A stretch of 64,000 nt of DNA from Lachnospiraceae bacterium (GTDB lineage Bacteria > Bacillota > Clostridia > Lachnospirales > Lachnospiraceae): positions 85,175-149,174 of the forward strand of contig SVDN01000003.1 in the NCBI GenBank assembly GCA_015057825.1. Direction: 5' to 3'. Made by a program: the position numbers and the translations under genes. The notes beneath the pieces were generated by a model. That model was given only the letters and a program-made list of their open reading frames with translations, was not told the origin of the DNA and searched no databases. Position 1 is the stretch's first letter. Each line of letters starts with the position of its first letter. This document shows, in pieces, positions 7,794-16,151 of this stretch.

Positions 7794-8597
7794 ATGGAAG
7801 AAAGTAAAGTTAATATAAAATTTATTTCATCATCGGCATTAAAGATTTTAACTATGGTGTTGATGATTTTGGATCATTGGGCATGGTGTGCCCTTGATAT
7901 TCACACGCCGGCAGCGCAGATAATTCATATTATAGGCCGGATTGCTGTGCCGAGTATGTGTTATTTTATCGTAGAAGGCTTTTTCTATACATCTAACCTT
8001 AAAAAGTATATGATAAGGCTTTTTATTTGCGGACTTGTATCGGCGATTCCTTTTACCTTGTTCTTTTACGATATGTACGGTTTCAGACAGAATATTATGT
8101 TTGACTACCTTATGGGACTTATTTGCATAGCCGCAATTGATTCGAAAAAGATAAAAGTGATATTTAAAGTGCTTATATGCATTTTGATGTTTGCCTTGTC
8201 CTTCTTTATCGGAGGCTGGCCGGTGGTACCTCTTGTCTTTACCATTATTTTTTATCATTATAAGGACAAGTTTGTACCGCAGCTTTTGCTTGTATCGGCT
8301 ACGGTTATAGGGTATGAGCTGTTCGCCATAGTATATTTCTTCTATTGCGAGAAGAACGGCATACCGGATAAATTCCAGACAACATGGTGGGAAAGACTTT
8401 ATCTTTTGGCAATGATAGCGCCGGTATTTATTTTGAAGTATTTATACAACGGAAAACGAGGCGGAAAAATCTTCGGAAAATACTTAAAAGTTGTATTTTA
8501 CGGTTTCTATCCGGTGCATTTTATAATTCTTATAATTGTAAGACTTATAGTAAAAGACGATGTTACCATTTCAAATATTTGGAGTATGGGATATTAA
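7794..8597 (+). CDS. TraX-family integral membrane protein
   Basis: A 267-residue polytopic membrane protein of the TraX family. The N-terminus reads SSALKILTMVLMILDHWAW, the conserved start of the family, followed by GRIAVPSMCYFIVEGFFYT and RQNIMFDYLMGL. About seven hydrophobic helices span the chain. The namesake F-plasmid TraX acetylates pilin, but chromosomal copies in Firmicutes have no pilus nearby and are probably acyl-transfer membrane enzymes of unknown substrate. The gene has its own promoter and a bidirectional terminator, so it is monocistronic. Confidence 0.8.
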   Translation: MEESKVNIKFISSSALKILTMVLMILDHWAWCALDIHTPAAQIIHIIGRIAVPSMCYFIVEGFFYTSNLKKYMIRLFICGLVSAIPFTLFFYDMYGFRQNIMFDYLMGLICIAAIDSKKIKVIFKVLICILMFALSFFIGGWPVVPLVFTIIFYHYKDKFVPQLLLVSATVIGYELFAIVYFFYCEKNGIPDKFQTTWWERLYLLAMIAPVFILKYLYNGKRGGKIFGKYLKVVFYGFYPVHFIILIIVRLIVKDDVTISNIWSMGY

Positions 8598-8610
8598 TAA
8601 ACGGATATAA

Positions 8611-8643
8611 AGAAAAAGAGCTGCGACTTGCAGCTCTTTTTCT
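8611..8643. terminator. Bidirectional terminator between TraX-like and yjfB-like genes
   Basis: AGAAAAAGAGCTGC and its complement form a perfect 14-bp stem with loop GACTT. The A and T runs serve both converging genes. Confidence 0.85.
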
Positions 8644-8661
8644 CTGCCGATTGGACTCATA

Positions 8662-8838
8662 CTATACTGAGTAGTCAATGTTTCCGCCGAGATGTGGCAT
8701 GACGGATTGCTCCATCATCTTTACCATCCCGTCTCCGAGTGCCTCAACGGTATCTAAGGAGTTATCCAATACGGCTACAGCAACTTGATTGCCGACATCG
8801 GTCATGGCAAGTGCTGTTGACAGTTCACCTATCTCCAT
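8662..8838 (-). CDS. YjfB-like putative motility protein
   Basis: A 58-residue peptide beginning MEIGELSTALAMTDVGNQVA and ending PHLGGNIDYSV. This matches the YjfB family of short peptides, some of which belong to the flagellar sigma-D regulon in Bacillus. Their biochemical role is not known. The start at 8838 is set by AAGGAGGAAAAGAT; an extension to 8886 is possible but has no ribosome site. Here the promoter looks like sigma-A rather than sigma-D. The leader holds a small hairpin (GGCTT/AAGCC, 8856-8869) close to the ribosome site and a near-perfect 10-bp inverted repeat (8876-8899), both possible control points. Confidence 0.7.
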   Translation of the reverse strand: MEIGELSTALAMTDVGNQVAVAVLDNSLDTVEALGDGMVKMMEQSVMPHLGGNIDYSV

Positions 8839-8927
8839 ATCTTTTCCTCCTTCTTGGCTTAAAAAAGCCTTTTTTATGAAAAACACAAAGTGTTTTCATC
8901 CCTTGGTGAAGATTTTATGTTAGCTTA

Positions 8928-8956
8928 ATTATAGAATAACGGATAGGGCCTTTCAA
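8928..8956 (-). promoter_or_regulatory. Promoter for the yjfB-like gene
   Basis: On the minus strand: TTGAAA (8956-8951), 17-base spacer, TATAAT (8933-8928). Confidence 0.7.
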
Positions 8957-9100
8957 CATATTTAACAAAAAAAGGTCCTTATTTTTAATTTATCGGATAA
9001 AAAACAGGCATTATTATAAACATTTTGCACAAAAGACACTTTAAATTTTTGCCAAAATAGGTTAAAATATACCCAAAGATTTTTTAGCGAGGCACATATT

Positions 9101-10189
9101 ATGATTTCAAGCCAAATATTACAAACGACACTTGAGGGAATGAAAAACATTACAAGAGCAGACTTTTGCGTTCTGGATTTGGAAGGCAAGGTTTTTGCAA
9201 CTACATTCCCTATAACATCAGACTATTCCGAAACAGTTAAGAGCTTTGTTCTTTCCCAGGCTGACAGCCAGAGTATGCAGGATGAGCTTTTTTTTAAGGT
9301 TAGCGACGATGAGCAGACCGAACTTGTTCTTATGGTAAAGGGCAACTCGGATGATTTATATATGATAGGTAAAATGGCAACATTCCAGATTCAAAATCTG
9401 ATGGTTGCTTACAAAGAGCGTTTTGACAAAGATAATTTCATCAAAAACCTTTTGTTGGACAATCTTCTGCTCGTGGATATTTACAGCAAAACAAAGAAGC
9501 TTCACATCGATGTGGAAGCAAGACGTATTGTTTTTATTGTTGAAACGGACCACGACAAAGATCCGAATGCTTTGGAACTTTTGAGAACTTTGTTTGCTCA
9601 AAAACAATCCGACTTTATAACGGCGGTTGATGAAAAGAATATCATCATCGTAAGAGAATTAAAGGTTAATGAGACTTACAGCGATATGAACAAGGTTGCA
9701 AAGACAGTTGTGGATAACTTTGGCGGAGAAGAAGCGGGCCGCGTGCATGTTGCTTACGGAACAATAGTCAATGACATTAAAGAAGTTTCGAAATCTTACA
9801 AAGAAGCCAAGATGGCTTTGGATGTAGGAAAAATCTTCTTTGAGGACAAATACATCGTTGCATATAACAATCTTGGTATAGGTCGTCTTATATTCCAGCT
9901 TCCTACACCGCTTTGCAAGATGTTTATCAAAGAAGTTTTTGATGGCAAAACACCCGATGATTTCGACGAAGAGACACTTATTACAATAAACAAATTCTTC
10001 GAAAACAACTTAAACGTGTCGGAAACATCGAGACAGCTTTATATTCACAGAAATACATTGGTTTACAGACTTGACAAATTGCAAAAAAGTACGGGTCTCG
10101 ACCTTAGAATATTCGAAGATGCAATAACATTTAAAATTGCGTTAATGGTTGTTAAATATATGAAATATATCGAAAATATGGAGTATTAA
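9101..10189 (+). CDS. CdaR/PucR-type transcriptional regulator
   Basis: A 362-residue regulator. The last 60 residues form the PucR/CdaR helix-turn-helix: FFENNLNVSETSRQLYIHRNT followed by LVYRLDKLQKSTGLDLR. The N-terminal half (1-120, ADFCVLDLEGKVFATTFP) looks like a GAF or CdaR sensory domain, and the middle (about 130-260) like the CdaR GGDEF-related domain, without catalytic residues. The family usually senses a small metabolite, but no ligand is evident. It sits 30 bases before ftsE on the same strand, so it may be co-transcribed with the division genes, an arrangement worth comparing across relatives. Confidence 0.8.
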   Translation: MISSQILQTTLEGMKNITRADFCVLDLEGKVFATTFPITSDYSETVKSFVLSQADSQSMQDELFFKVSDDEQTELVLMVKGNSDDLYMIGKMATFQIQNLMVAYKERFDKDNFIKNLLLDNLLLVDIYSKTKKLHIDVEARRIVFIVETDHDKDPNALELLRTLFAQKQSDFITAVDEKNIIIVRELKVNETYSDMNKVAKTVVDNFGGEEAGRVHVAYGTIVNDIKEVSKSYKEAKMALDVGKIFFEDKYIVAYNNLGIGRLIFQLPTPLCKMFIKEVFDGKTPDDFDEETLITINKFFENNLNVSETSRQLYIHRNTLVYRLDKLQKSTGLDLRIFEDAITFKIALMVVKYMKYIENMEY

Positions 10190-10219
10190 GATCGGTCTTA
10201 ATAAATCCGGGAGGAAAAG

Positions 10220-10924
10220 ATGATTATACTTGAAAATGTAAGCAAGTCTTATGAGCCCGGGGGAACACCTGCCCTCAGGAATATCAGTTTGCGTATAAAT
10301 GAAGGCGAGTTTGTGTTTATTGTCGGCGACTCGGGATCCGGCAAATCCACATTGATTAAGCTTCTTATGAAAGAACTTGAGCCGACTTCGGGAAAAATAT
10401 ATGTTAATAATAAATGTATTAACAGACTTAAGAGAAAAAAAGTACCTAAATACAGACGCCAAATAGGTGTTGTATTTCAGGATTTCAGACTACTGAGAGA
10501 CAGAAATGTATATGAAAATATAGCCTTTGCCCAGAGAGTTGTTGAGGCTCCGGCGCGACTTATTCGCAAAAAGGTTCCGCAAATGCTGTCTTTGGTAGGA
10601 CTTTCACAAAAATACAGATCCTATCCAAATCAAATGTCCGGTGGTGAGCAGCAAAGAGTTGCCCTTGCCAGAGCGCTTGTGAACGATCCGAAGATTTTGC
10701 TTGCGGACGAACCAACCGGAAACCTCGACCCTAAAAATTCTTGGGACATAATGAAACTTTTGGAAGAAATCAATGAGCGCGGCACAACTGTTGTAGTGGT
10801 TACACACAACAGAGAAATTGTTGATGCCATGAAAAAAAGAGTTGTCACCATGAAGAAGGGTCAAATAATCAGCGACGAGAAAAAGGGCGGATATTTATAT
10901 GAAGATAAGTACATTAATTTATAG
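10220..10924 (+). CDS. ftsE: Cell-division ABC ATPase FtsE
   Basis: A 234-residue cytoplasmic ATPase that pairs with FtsX to switch cell-wall hydrolases on at the division site. Walker A GDSGSGKST (about 36-44), Q loop VFQDFRLL, signature MSGGEQQRVALARAL, Walker B ILLADEPTGNLD and the H-loop THN are all intact. VYENIAFAQRV after the Q loop is a typical FtsE feature. The start is preceded by GGGAGGAAAAG. Its last 26 bases overlap the start of ftsX, so the two are translated together. Confidence 0.95.
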   Translation: MIILENVSKSYEPGGTPALRNISLRINEGEFVFIVGDSGSGKSTLIKLLMKELEPTSGKIYVNNKCINRLKRKKVPKYRRQIGVVFQDFRLLRDRNVYENIAFAQRVVEAPARLIRKKVPQMLSLVGLSQKYRSYPNQMSGGEQQRVALARALVNDPKILLADEPTGNLDPKNSWDIMKLLEEINERGTTVVVVTHNREIVDAMKKRVVTMKKGQIISDEKKGGYLYEDKYINL

Positions 10925-11813
10925 CATAGGTCAGGGCTTTAAAAATATACGAAGAAACAAGCTGTTTTCTCTTGCATCAATCGCAACCATTGCGGCATGT
11001 ATTCTGCTTATCGGTATTTTCTATGCCTTGATTGCAAATTTTAATTATATGATAAATCAGGCTGAGGAATCGGTCTGCGTTACGGTTTTCTTTGATGAAG
11101 GAATTTCTCAAACGGAAATAGATGACATCGAAAGCCAGATAAAAAAACGCGCGGAAGTAAGTAGGATAGAGTTTACATCCGCGGAAGAAGCATGGGAGCA
11201 GTTTAAGGTTGATTATTTTAAAGATTATCCGGATTTGGCCGAAGGCTTTAAAGACGATAATCCTCTTGCGGATGAAGCTTCTTTTTCCGTATATTTAAAC
11301 GACATTGATATGCAAAGCTCTCTTGTAAACTATATAGAAGGAATTGACGGAGTGCGCCAGGTTAACGCATCGGAAATGACAGCCGGTGCATTGAGTGATT
11401 TCGGTACTCTTGCGGGCGTAATATCCATTGCAATCATAATAATATTGCTTGCGGTAGGTATCTTCCTTATAAGCAATACCGTTGTAATAGGTATTACCGT
11501 CAGAAAAGAGGAAATAAGGATTATGCGACTTATCGGTGCTACCGACTATTTCGTTCAATCACCTTTCATTATCGAAGGTGTTATTATAGGACTGATCGGT
11601 GCCGTAATTCCTCTTGTTGTATTGTATTTTATTTACAAAAACGTAATTTATTTGATAATCGGCCAATTCCAGACCATAACAAGCAGTTTTTCATTCCTTC
11701 CGGTACACAATGTATTTATTATACTTGCACCGGTAGCGCTTATTATTGGTGCGGGAATAGGCTTAATCGGAAGTGCTTTTTCATCCAAAAAGCATCTTTC
11801 AACAATTAAGTAA
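10899..11813 (+). CDS. ftsX: Cell-division membrane protein FtsX
   Basis: A 304-residue membrane partner of FtsE. It begins with the FtsX signature IGQGFKNIRRNKLFSLASIAT. One helix (about 24-46) is followed by an extracellular loop (about 50-165: VTVFFDEGISQTEIDDI, VNASEMTAGALSDF) that binds the hydrolase, then three more helices with the FtsX-family motif VRKEEIRIMRLIGATDYFV. The start codon lies 26 bases inside ftsE, fixed by the match to other FtsX N-termini. The M23 hydrolase that FtsX is expected to control is the next gene. Confidence 0.95.
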   Translation: MKISTLIYSIGQGFKNIRRNKLFSLASIATIAACILLIGIFYALIANFNYMINQAEESVCVTVFFDEGISQTEIDDIESQIKKRAEVSRIEFTSAEEAWEQFKVDYFKDYPDLAEGFKDDNPLADEASFSVYLNDIDMQSSLVNYIEGIDGVRQVNASEMTAGALSDFGTLAGVISIAIIIILLAVGIFLISNTVVIGITVRKEEIRIMRLIGATDYFVQSPFIIEGVIIGLIGAVIPLVVLYFIYKNVIYLIIGQFQTITSSFSFLPVHNVFIILAPVALIIGAGIGLIGSAFSSKKHLSTIK

Positions 11814-11847
11814 CCATAGATTCGGATCTTTGGGAGATGAATGCTAA

Positions 11848-12999
11848 ATGAAAAGAAAATTTACATTTGCGGGAAAGTTAATAGCGGTTTTGCTGATTTG
11901 CTCTTGCTTTGCAACACCGATTTTGGCCGACGAAATGTCCGATAAGCAACAAGAAAAAAGCCAGCTGCAAAACGAGCTGACGGATGTTCAAAGCATAATA
12001 GGTGAGCTCGAAGCCCTAAAGAGCGATGCGGCTGCCTATGTAAGAGAACTTGATGCAAAAGTTGCGGAAATACAAACGAATATAGATTATTACAACGCAG
12101 AGATAGGGGAAAAACAGGAAGAAATCGACGGCTTAAATGCGCAAGTTTCCAATCTCAATTCCAAACTTGAGGAACAATATGCAGCTATGAAGCTCAGAAT
12201 CAAGTTTATGTATGTTAACGGTAACGACCAAGTTTTGGATACATTTTTAGGATCCGAAAGCTTTGGTGAAATGTTAAACAAATATTCTTATCTTCAAAAG
12301 ATAATGGAATATGACAGAAGTCAGATGGATGCCATCGATGCAAATATCAAGGCAATATCAACGGCTAAAGAGCAAGTAATGGGTGAACAGGCCGAAATAG
12401 AGGCAATAAGAGAAAATCTTTTAAATGAAGAGGCTGCGGTGCAGGCGCTTCTTGACGAAAAAAGTAACGAAATGGCAAATTATTCGAACCAAATAGGTTC
12501 TTATGAGGAACGCCAGCAAAGACTCGAAAGAGAGCTTGCGGCTGTTCAGTCAAGGATAAATGCTATAGCAAACGGCTATACCGGCGGCGGATACACAGGC
12601 GGAGCCCTAGCAATGCCGCTTGACTACTATGTATATATCTCTACATATTACGGATGGAGAGAATGGGATCAAAGCTTCCACGCGGGTATGGACTTTGCCG
12701 TTGGATACGGAACGCCTATAAAGGCAGCGGCTTCGGGTGTTGTTGTTCATTCGGCTTGGCATGATGACGCAGGTAACTTTATCATTATCTATCATGGCAA
12801 TGGTCTTTATACCGAGTATATGCATGCAAGTGTAAGATATGCTCAAGAGGGTGACTATGTTAATGTGGGAGATACCATAGCATTGGTAGGAAGTACCGGC
12901 TATTCAACCGGCCCGCATCTTCACTTCGGTGTAGTTCAAACCAGCGGTGGTTATTCCACAAGCGGACGCGTGGATCCGGCACCTTATCTCGGATTATAA
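11848..12999 (+). CDS. FtsEX-controlled murein hydrolase with coiled coil and M23 domain (PcsB/CwlO/EnvC-like)
   Basis: A 383-residue secreted cell-wall enzyme. Signal peptide (1-27, ending TPILADE), then a long coiled coil (about 28-235, heptads such as KSQLQNELTDVQSIIGELEA) that docks on FtsX, a short Gly-rich hinge (YTGGGYTGGA) and a C-terminal M23 endopeptidase domain (about 270-383). The zinc ligands are present: HAGMDFAVG (His and Asp) and GPHLHFGVV (HxH). The domain is therefore predicted active, unlike enterobacterial EnvC. The order ftsE-ftsX-hydrolase makes the partnership clear. Peptide-bond specificity cannot be read from the sequence. Confidence 0.9.
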   Translation: MKRKFTFAGKLIAVLLICSCFATPILADEMSDKQQEKSQLQNELTDVQSIIGELEALKSDAAAYVRELDAKVAEIQTNIDYYNAEIGEKQEEIDGLNAQVSNLNSKLEEQYAAMKLRIKFMYVNGNDQVLDTFLGSESFGEMLNKYSYLQKIMEYDRSQMDAIDANIKAISTAKEQVMGEQAEIEAIRENLLNEEAAVQALLDEKSNEMANYSNQIGSYEERQQRLERELAAVQSRINAIANGYTGGGYTGGALAMPLDYYVYISTYYGWREWDQSFHAGMDFAVGYGTPIKAAASGVVVHSAWHDDAGNFIIIYHGNGLYTEYMHASVRYAQEGDYVNVGDTIALVGSTGYSTGPHLHFGVVQTSGGYSTSGRVDPAPYLGL

Positions 13000-13005
13000 A
13001 AAATC

Positions 13006-13031
13006 AAGCCACTGCAAGCGCAGTGGCTTTT
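13006..13031 (+). terminator. Terminator after the ftsEX-hydrolase operon
   Basis: AAGCCACTGC, loop AAGC, GCAGTGGCTT and a short T run. The T run is weak, so read-through into ctpA is possible. Confidence 0.75.
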
Positions 13032-13087
13032 GTGAAAATAAACAAGGCTATCATAACCGGCTTTGGGACGTATGGAAAAGAGGAACA

Positions 13088-14323
13088 ATGGAAAACAGCA
13101 AGGAATACAAAACGGAATTATCCGAAAATAACGAAGAAAACAATGAAGAAAAATCAGAAAAAATAGCGCTTTTAAAGGGTCTTTTTCTCGGAATGCTTAT
13201 GATGGCCATAGGTTTTATAATCATATTGCTGCTTATAAATTTGCATAGCAGCAATGTTGCTGCTCAAAAAGGGTATTCATCTACCGAGCTCGCACAGAGG
13301 ATGGATAAAATATATAACCTGGTTGAGACTTATTATGATGGGGAATTTAGCGGAGAAGACATGGCGGATCAGGCCATAATAGGTTTTCTTGCGGGTGTGG
13401 GCGATAAATATGCAGAATACTATACAGCCGAAGAATTCGCGCAGACAATGCAAACCGCTGAAGGCGATATGTTTTACGGTATAGGCGTTGTAGGAGGAGA
13501 TGATGAATCCGGTTATATATTAATAGAACAGGTTTATACGGATTCACCGGCATATAATGCGGGATTACAACGCGGTGATTATATAACGGGAATTGACGGC
13601 GAAGATGTAGCTGCAATCGGATGGAAGAAGGCTATGGAAAACTTGCACGGCGAGGAAGGAACGGAAGTAGCTGTAACTTATATGCGAAACGGTGTGGAAA
13701 ATACGGTCAATATAACAAGAGGGGCGATATCGAACCAAAGAATGCCTTTTGGAATAGTAGATGAAGAAAACAAAGTCGGTTATATTTACGTTTCGAGATT
13801 TCAAATGACAGCGGCGCAGCAGTTTATAGATGATGTTAATCTGATGTTGGAAGACGGAATGGAAAAACTTATTATAGATTTAAGATATAACGGTGGCGGA
13901 GATGTGGATACCACATGCGTAATGCTTGATAGATTGTTAGCTGAAGGAACAATCGTTACAATGAAAGGACCGGCTTTCTTTGAACAAAAAACAAGCGATG
14001 CCGAAAATTATTTGAATATTCCGATTGTAGTGCTTGTAAACGAAAAGACCGCAAGCGCATCGGAAATATTTGCGGGAGCCTTAAAGGACTGCGGAATGGC
14101 GACGATTGTCGGAAAAACCACCTACGGAAAAGGGGTTGTTCAAAGGTTTTATAAGATGGGAGACGGTTCATATATTAAACTTACCTCTGCAAAGTATTAC
14201 ACTCCTAACGGAACATGCCTTGACGGTGTGGGAATCACGCCGGATTATGAGGTGGAATTTGATGCAGCTTCGGGCGTAGATGCTCAATTCGAAAAAGCCT
14301 TGGAAGTGATTAAGTCAATGTAA
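13088..14323 (+). CDS. Carboxy-terminal processing protease, S41 family (CtpA-like)
   Basis: A 411-residue membrane-anchored serine protease. A charged N-terminal tail (Glu/Asn/Lys rich) precedes one helix (about 37-58). Then come the S41 N-terminal helical part, a PDZ domain (about 135-225, FYGIGVVGGD, SPAYNAGLQRGDYITGIDG) and the S41 catalytic core with LIIDLRYNGGG, the nucleophile serine in TASASEIFAGAL and the lysine in TYGKGVVQ. It cleaves C-termini of exported proteins. Start 13088 (AGAGGAACA before ATG) is preferred over a longer ORF that overlaps the previous gene and its terminator. Placement after the FtsEX hydrolase suggests turnover of division hydrolases, which is inference. Confidence 0.9.
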   Translation: MENSKEYKTELSENNEENNEEKSEKIALLKGLFLGMLMMAIGFIIILLLINLHSSNVAAQKGYSSTELAQRMDKIYNLVETYYDGEFSGEDMADQAIIGFLAGVGDKYAEYYTAEEFAQTMQTAEGDMFYGIGVVGGDDESGYILIEQVYTDSPAYNAGLQRGDYITGIDGEDVAAIGWKKAMENLHGEEGTEVAVTYMRNGVENTVNITRGAISNQRMPFGIVDEENKVGYIYVSRFQMTAAQQFIDDVNLMLEDGMEKLIIDLRYNGGGDVDTTCVMLDRLLAEGTIVTMKGPAFFEQKTSDAENYLNIPIVVLVNEKTASASEIFAGALKDCGMATIVGKTTYGKGVVQRFYKMGDGSYIKLTSAKYYTPNGTCLDGVGITPDYEVEFDAASGVDAQFEKALEVIKSM

Positions 14324-14476
14324 TTAACATATTAAATTTATATGATTTTTTTCAAAAAAAAGATGTAAGACAAGTTATATTTATGGTAAAATTATATTAG
14401 TATAGGTGAAGGTAAAAAAGCAAATTAATAGTAAGGGATTTGCTTGACAAATAGTGTATTTATGGGGGAAGAAGAT

Positions 14477-15304
14477 ATGACAGATGAACAACTTGCTAAA
14501 GTAGTACAAATGATTCCTTTATGGAAAATGATTATTGATGAGGATGTTACAATTACCATTCTTGCCGATGATGAAGTTAAATATGTTGACTCAGCAAAAG
14601 AGTTTAAAATGACAAACGAAGTGGGTTCACGACCACCTGCAGGAGACCCTGCATGGGAATCATTGCGTAATCATACGGAAGGCTATTATGAAATTCCGAA
14701 GGAAGTTTACGGCGTGAATATTCACGGTAAGTATATTCCGTATTTTGATGAAAACGGAGAATTTGTCTGTATTATCGCTACAGCATTTTCAATGGAACGT
14801 CAGATCGCATTGGAAACGGCAGCAGAATCAATCACCAGCTCTTTGGAAGAAACATCCGCAACAGTGGCAACATATACGGAAGAAGTTCAAGATCTCTTTA
14901 AATCGGTTGAGGCTTTAAACAATACTATTTCCGAAGTTGAAAACAATATGCAAAATGTGTCCGGACTTGTGGCGGAAATCAAAGGGAATGCGGCAAAATC
15001 CAAAATACTTGCGCTTAACGCATCCATAGAGGCTGCCCGTTCCGGTGAGGCAGGCCGAGGCTTTGCCATCGTAGCCCAGGAAATGGGACGACTGGCAAGT
15101 GCAAGTAATTCAAGCTCCGAAGATATATCAACGGCTATTAACGGAATGTTTGATAAACTCGGAGTGGTAGTAGAGGATATCAAATCCATTGATAAAACAG
15201 TAACAAATCAAACAGAGGCAATAAAAGGAATATCGGGTGCGGTTGAAGTTATTGCCGAAGAATCACAAACCATGTTTGATTTGACATCAAGCGTGAAAAG
15301 ATAA
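14477..15304 (+). CDS. Short soluble methyl-accepting chemotaxis protein
   Basis: A 275-residue chemoreceptor without any transmembrane helix. Residues 1-120 form a small sensor ([39 protein letters not shown]), PAS- or Cache-like by appearance. Residues 125-275 are a truncated signalling hairpin with the conserved tip [20 protein letters not shown] followed by [14 protein letters not shown], which binds CheA and CheW. Full-length receptors have longer hairpins. GGGGGAAGAAG sets the start at 14477 rather than 14444. It should sense a cytoplasmic signal and report to the flagellar array; no che gene is in the window. Its own terminator follows. Confidence 0.85.
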   Translation: MTDEQLAKVVQMIPLWKMIIDEDVTITILADDEVKYVDSAKEFKMTNEVGSRPPAGDPAWESLRNHTEGYYEIPKEVYGVNIHGKYIPYFDENGEFVCIIATAFSMERQIALETAAESITSSLEETSATVATYTEEVQDLFKSVEALNNTISEVENNMQNVSGLVAEIKGNAAKSKILALNASIEAARSGEAGRGFAIVAQEMGRLASASNSSSEDISTAINGMFDKLGVVVEDIKSIDKTVTNQTEAIKGISGAVEVIAEESQTMFDLTSSVKR

Positions 15305-15316
15305 ATAAAGAGTAAT

Positions 15317-15349
15317 AAGCACCGCCGGAATTTCTGACGGTGCTTTTAT
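15317..15349 (+). terminator. Terminator after the MCP gene
   Basis: AAGCACCG / CGGTGCTT stem with a loop of about 13 bases and a following TTTAT. It ends about 20 bases before the next gene's start. Confidence 0.75.
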
Positions 15350-15369
15350 ATTATTTGATTGGAGTAACA

Positions 15370-16044
15370 ATGTCGGAAATGACAAAAAATATGGGCACAA
15401 AAGGGATGCTCGTATATAATCGTTTAAAAACAGACATATTGGATAATAAATATCCGCCGGGAACGGATATGGTGGAGCGAAAGCTTTGTGATATTTATGA
15501 AGTAAGTCGCTCAACCATTCGTCATGCCTTAAGTGCATTGTGCGCGGAAGGAATACTTGAAAACAAGCAAGGAAAAGGTATAGCGGTTCCGGAGTATAGG
15601 ATTGAAGATATATTGGAAGTATACGATTTGGTAGGCGTTTTGCAAGTATATGCCATAGAGACATCACTTTCAGGCTACACTTCCAATAATGATAAAAAAC
15701 TAAAAGAGATAAACGAAAAAGCAAAGGAATACTTGGATAAGGGCGATTTGGCGGAGCGTATGAACTGGGATATTATGTTTCATGAGGCGATAGTGGATTT
15801 TGCTCATAACAAGCATTTGAAAATGTTGTTTGAGCTTATGGTTAATCACAAAAGACGTTTTGATGTAACCAGTTTTGACGATCCCGAACATGCAAAAGAA
15901 ACTCTTGAACAGCATATAAAAATATACGAAGCCCTGTGCAAAAGAGATGTAGAGGCTGCGGTGAAAGAAATGAACGAGCATACCGACTATATCAAGAAGT
16001 ATTATATCGATAAATTAATAAACAAAAGACATAACATAAGTTAG
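15370..16044 (+). CDS. GntR-family regulator with FCD domain
   Basis: A 224-residue regulator. The N-terminal winged helix reads VYNRLKTDILDNKYPPGTDM followed by SRSTIRHALSALCAEGILE, the GntR signature. The all-helical C-terminal FCD domain (about 80-215) carries possible metal-binding residues (Asp/His in WDIMFHEAIVDFAHN and the later HTDYI). FadR-type members bind organic acids or acyl-CoA. The start at 15370 is set by GGAGTAACA. No gene nearby suggests the ligand: the neighbours are an MCP with its own terminator and uvrB with its own promoter. Confidence 0.85.
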   Translation: MSEMTKNMGTKGMLVYNRLKTDILDNKYPPGTDMVERKLCDIYEVSRSTIRHALSALCAEGILENKQGKGIAVPEYRIEDILEVYDLVGVLQVYAIETSLSGYTSNNDKKLKEINEKAKEYLDKGDLAERMNWDIMFHEAIVDFAHNKHLKMLFELMVNHKRRFDVTSFDDPEHAKETLEQHIKIYEALCKRDVEAAVKEMNEHTDYIKKYYIDKLINKRHNIS

Positions 16045-16045
16045 C

Positions 16046-16076
16046 AAAAATGAAGCGAAAAGGCTTCATTTTTCTT
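16046..16076 (+). terminator. Terminator after the GntR gene
   Basis: AAAAATGAAGC / GCTTCATTTTT stem with a short loop and T-rich 3' arm, directly after the stop codon. Confidence 0.8.
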
Positions 16077-16116
16077 TTAGAAAATTTATAGGATAGATTT
16101 TATTAAAAACATATGT

Positions 16117-16138
16117 TATAATTAATGAACAAGCGTTC
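16117..16138 (+). promoter_or_regulatory. uvrB -10 box with overlapping LexA (SOS) box
   Basis: TATAAT at 16117-16122 is followed by GAACAAGCGTTC at 16127-16138. The box fits the Gram-positive LexA/DinR consensus CGAACRNRYGTTYC at every core position. It falls where transcription should begin, so LexA bound there would block initiation. No good -35 box is visible at the right distance. The site also rules out the in-frame ATG at 16125 as the start of uvrB, since it would sit at or before the first transcribed base. Confidence 0.8.
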
Positions 16139-16151
16139 GAAAGGCGAAACT

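Noticed and set aside
8876..8899. Terminator for the region between the yjfB-like and CdaR-like genes
   Set aside because: The inverted repeat has no T-tract on either side in the right place and lies in the leader of the minus-strand gene.
14324..14476. Flagellar sigma-D promoter before the soluble MCP
   Set aside because: No TAAA-N15-GCCGATAA-like sequence could be found; only weak AT-rich -10-like stretches are present.
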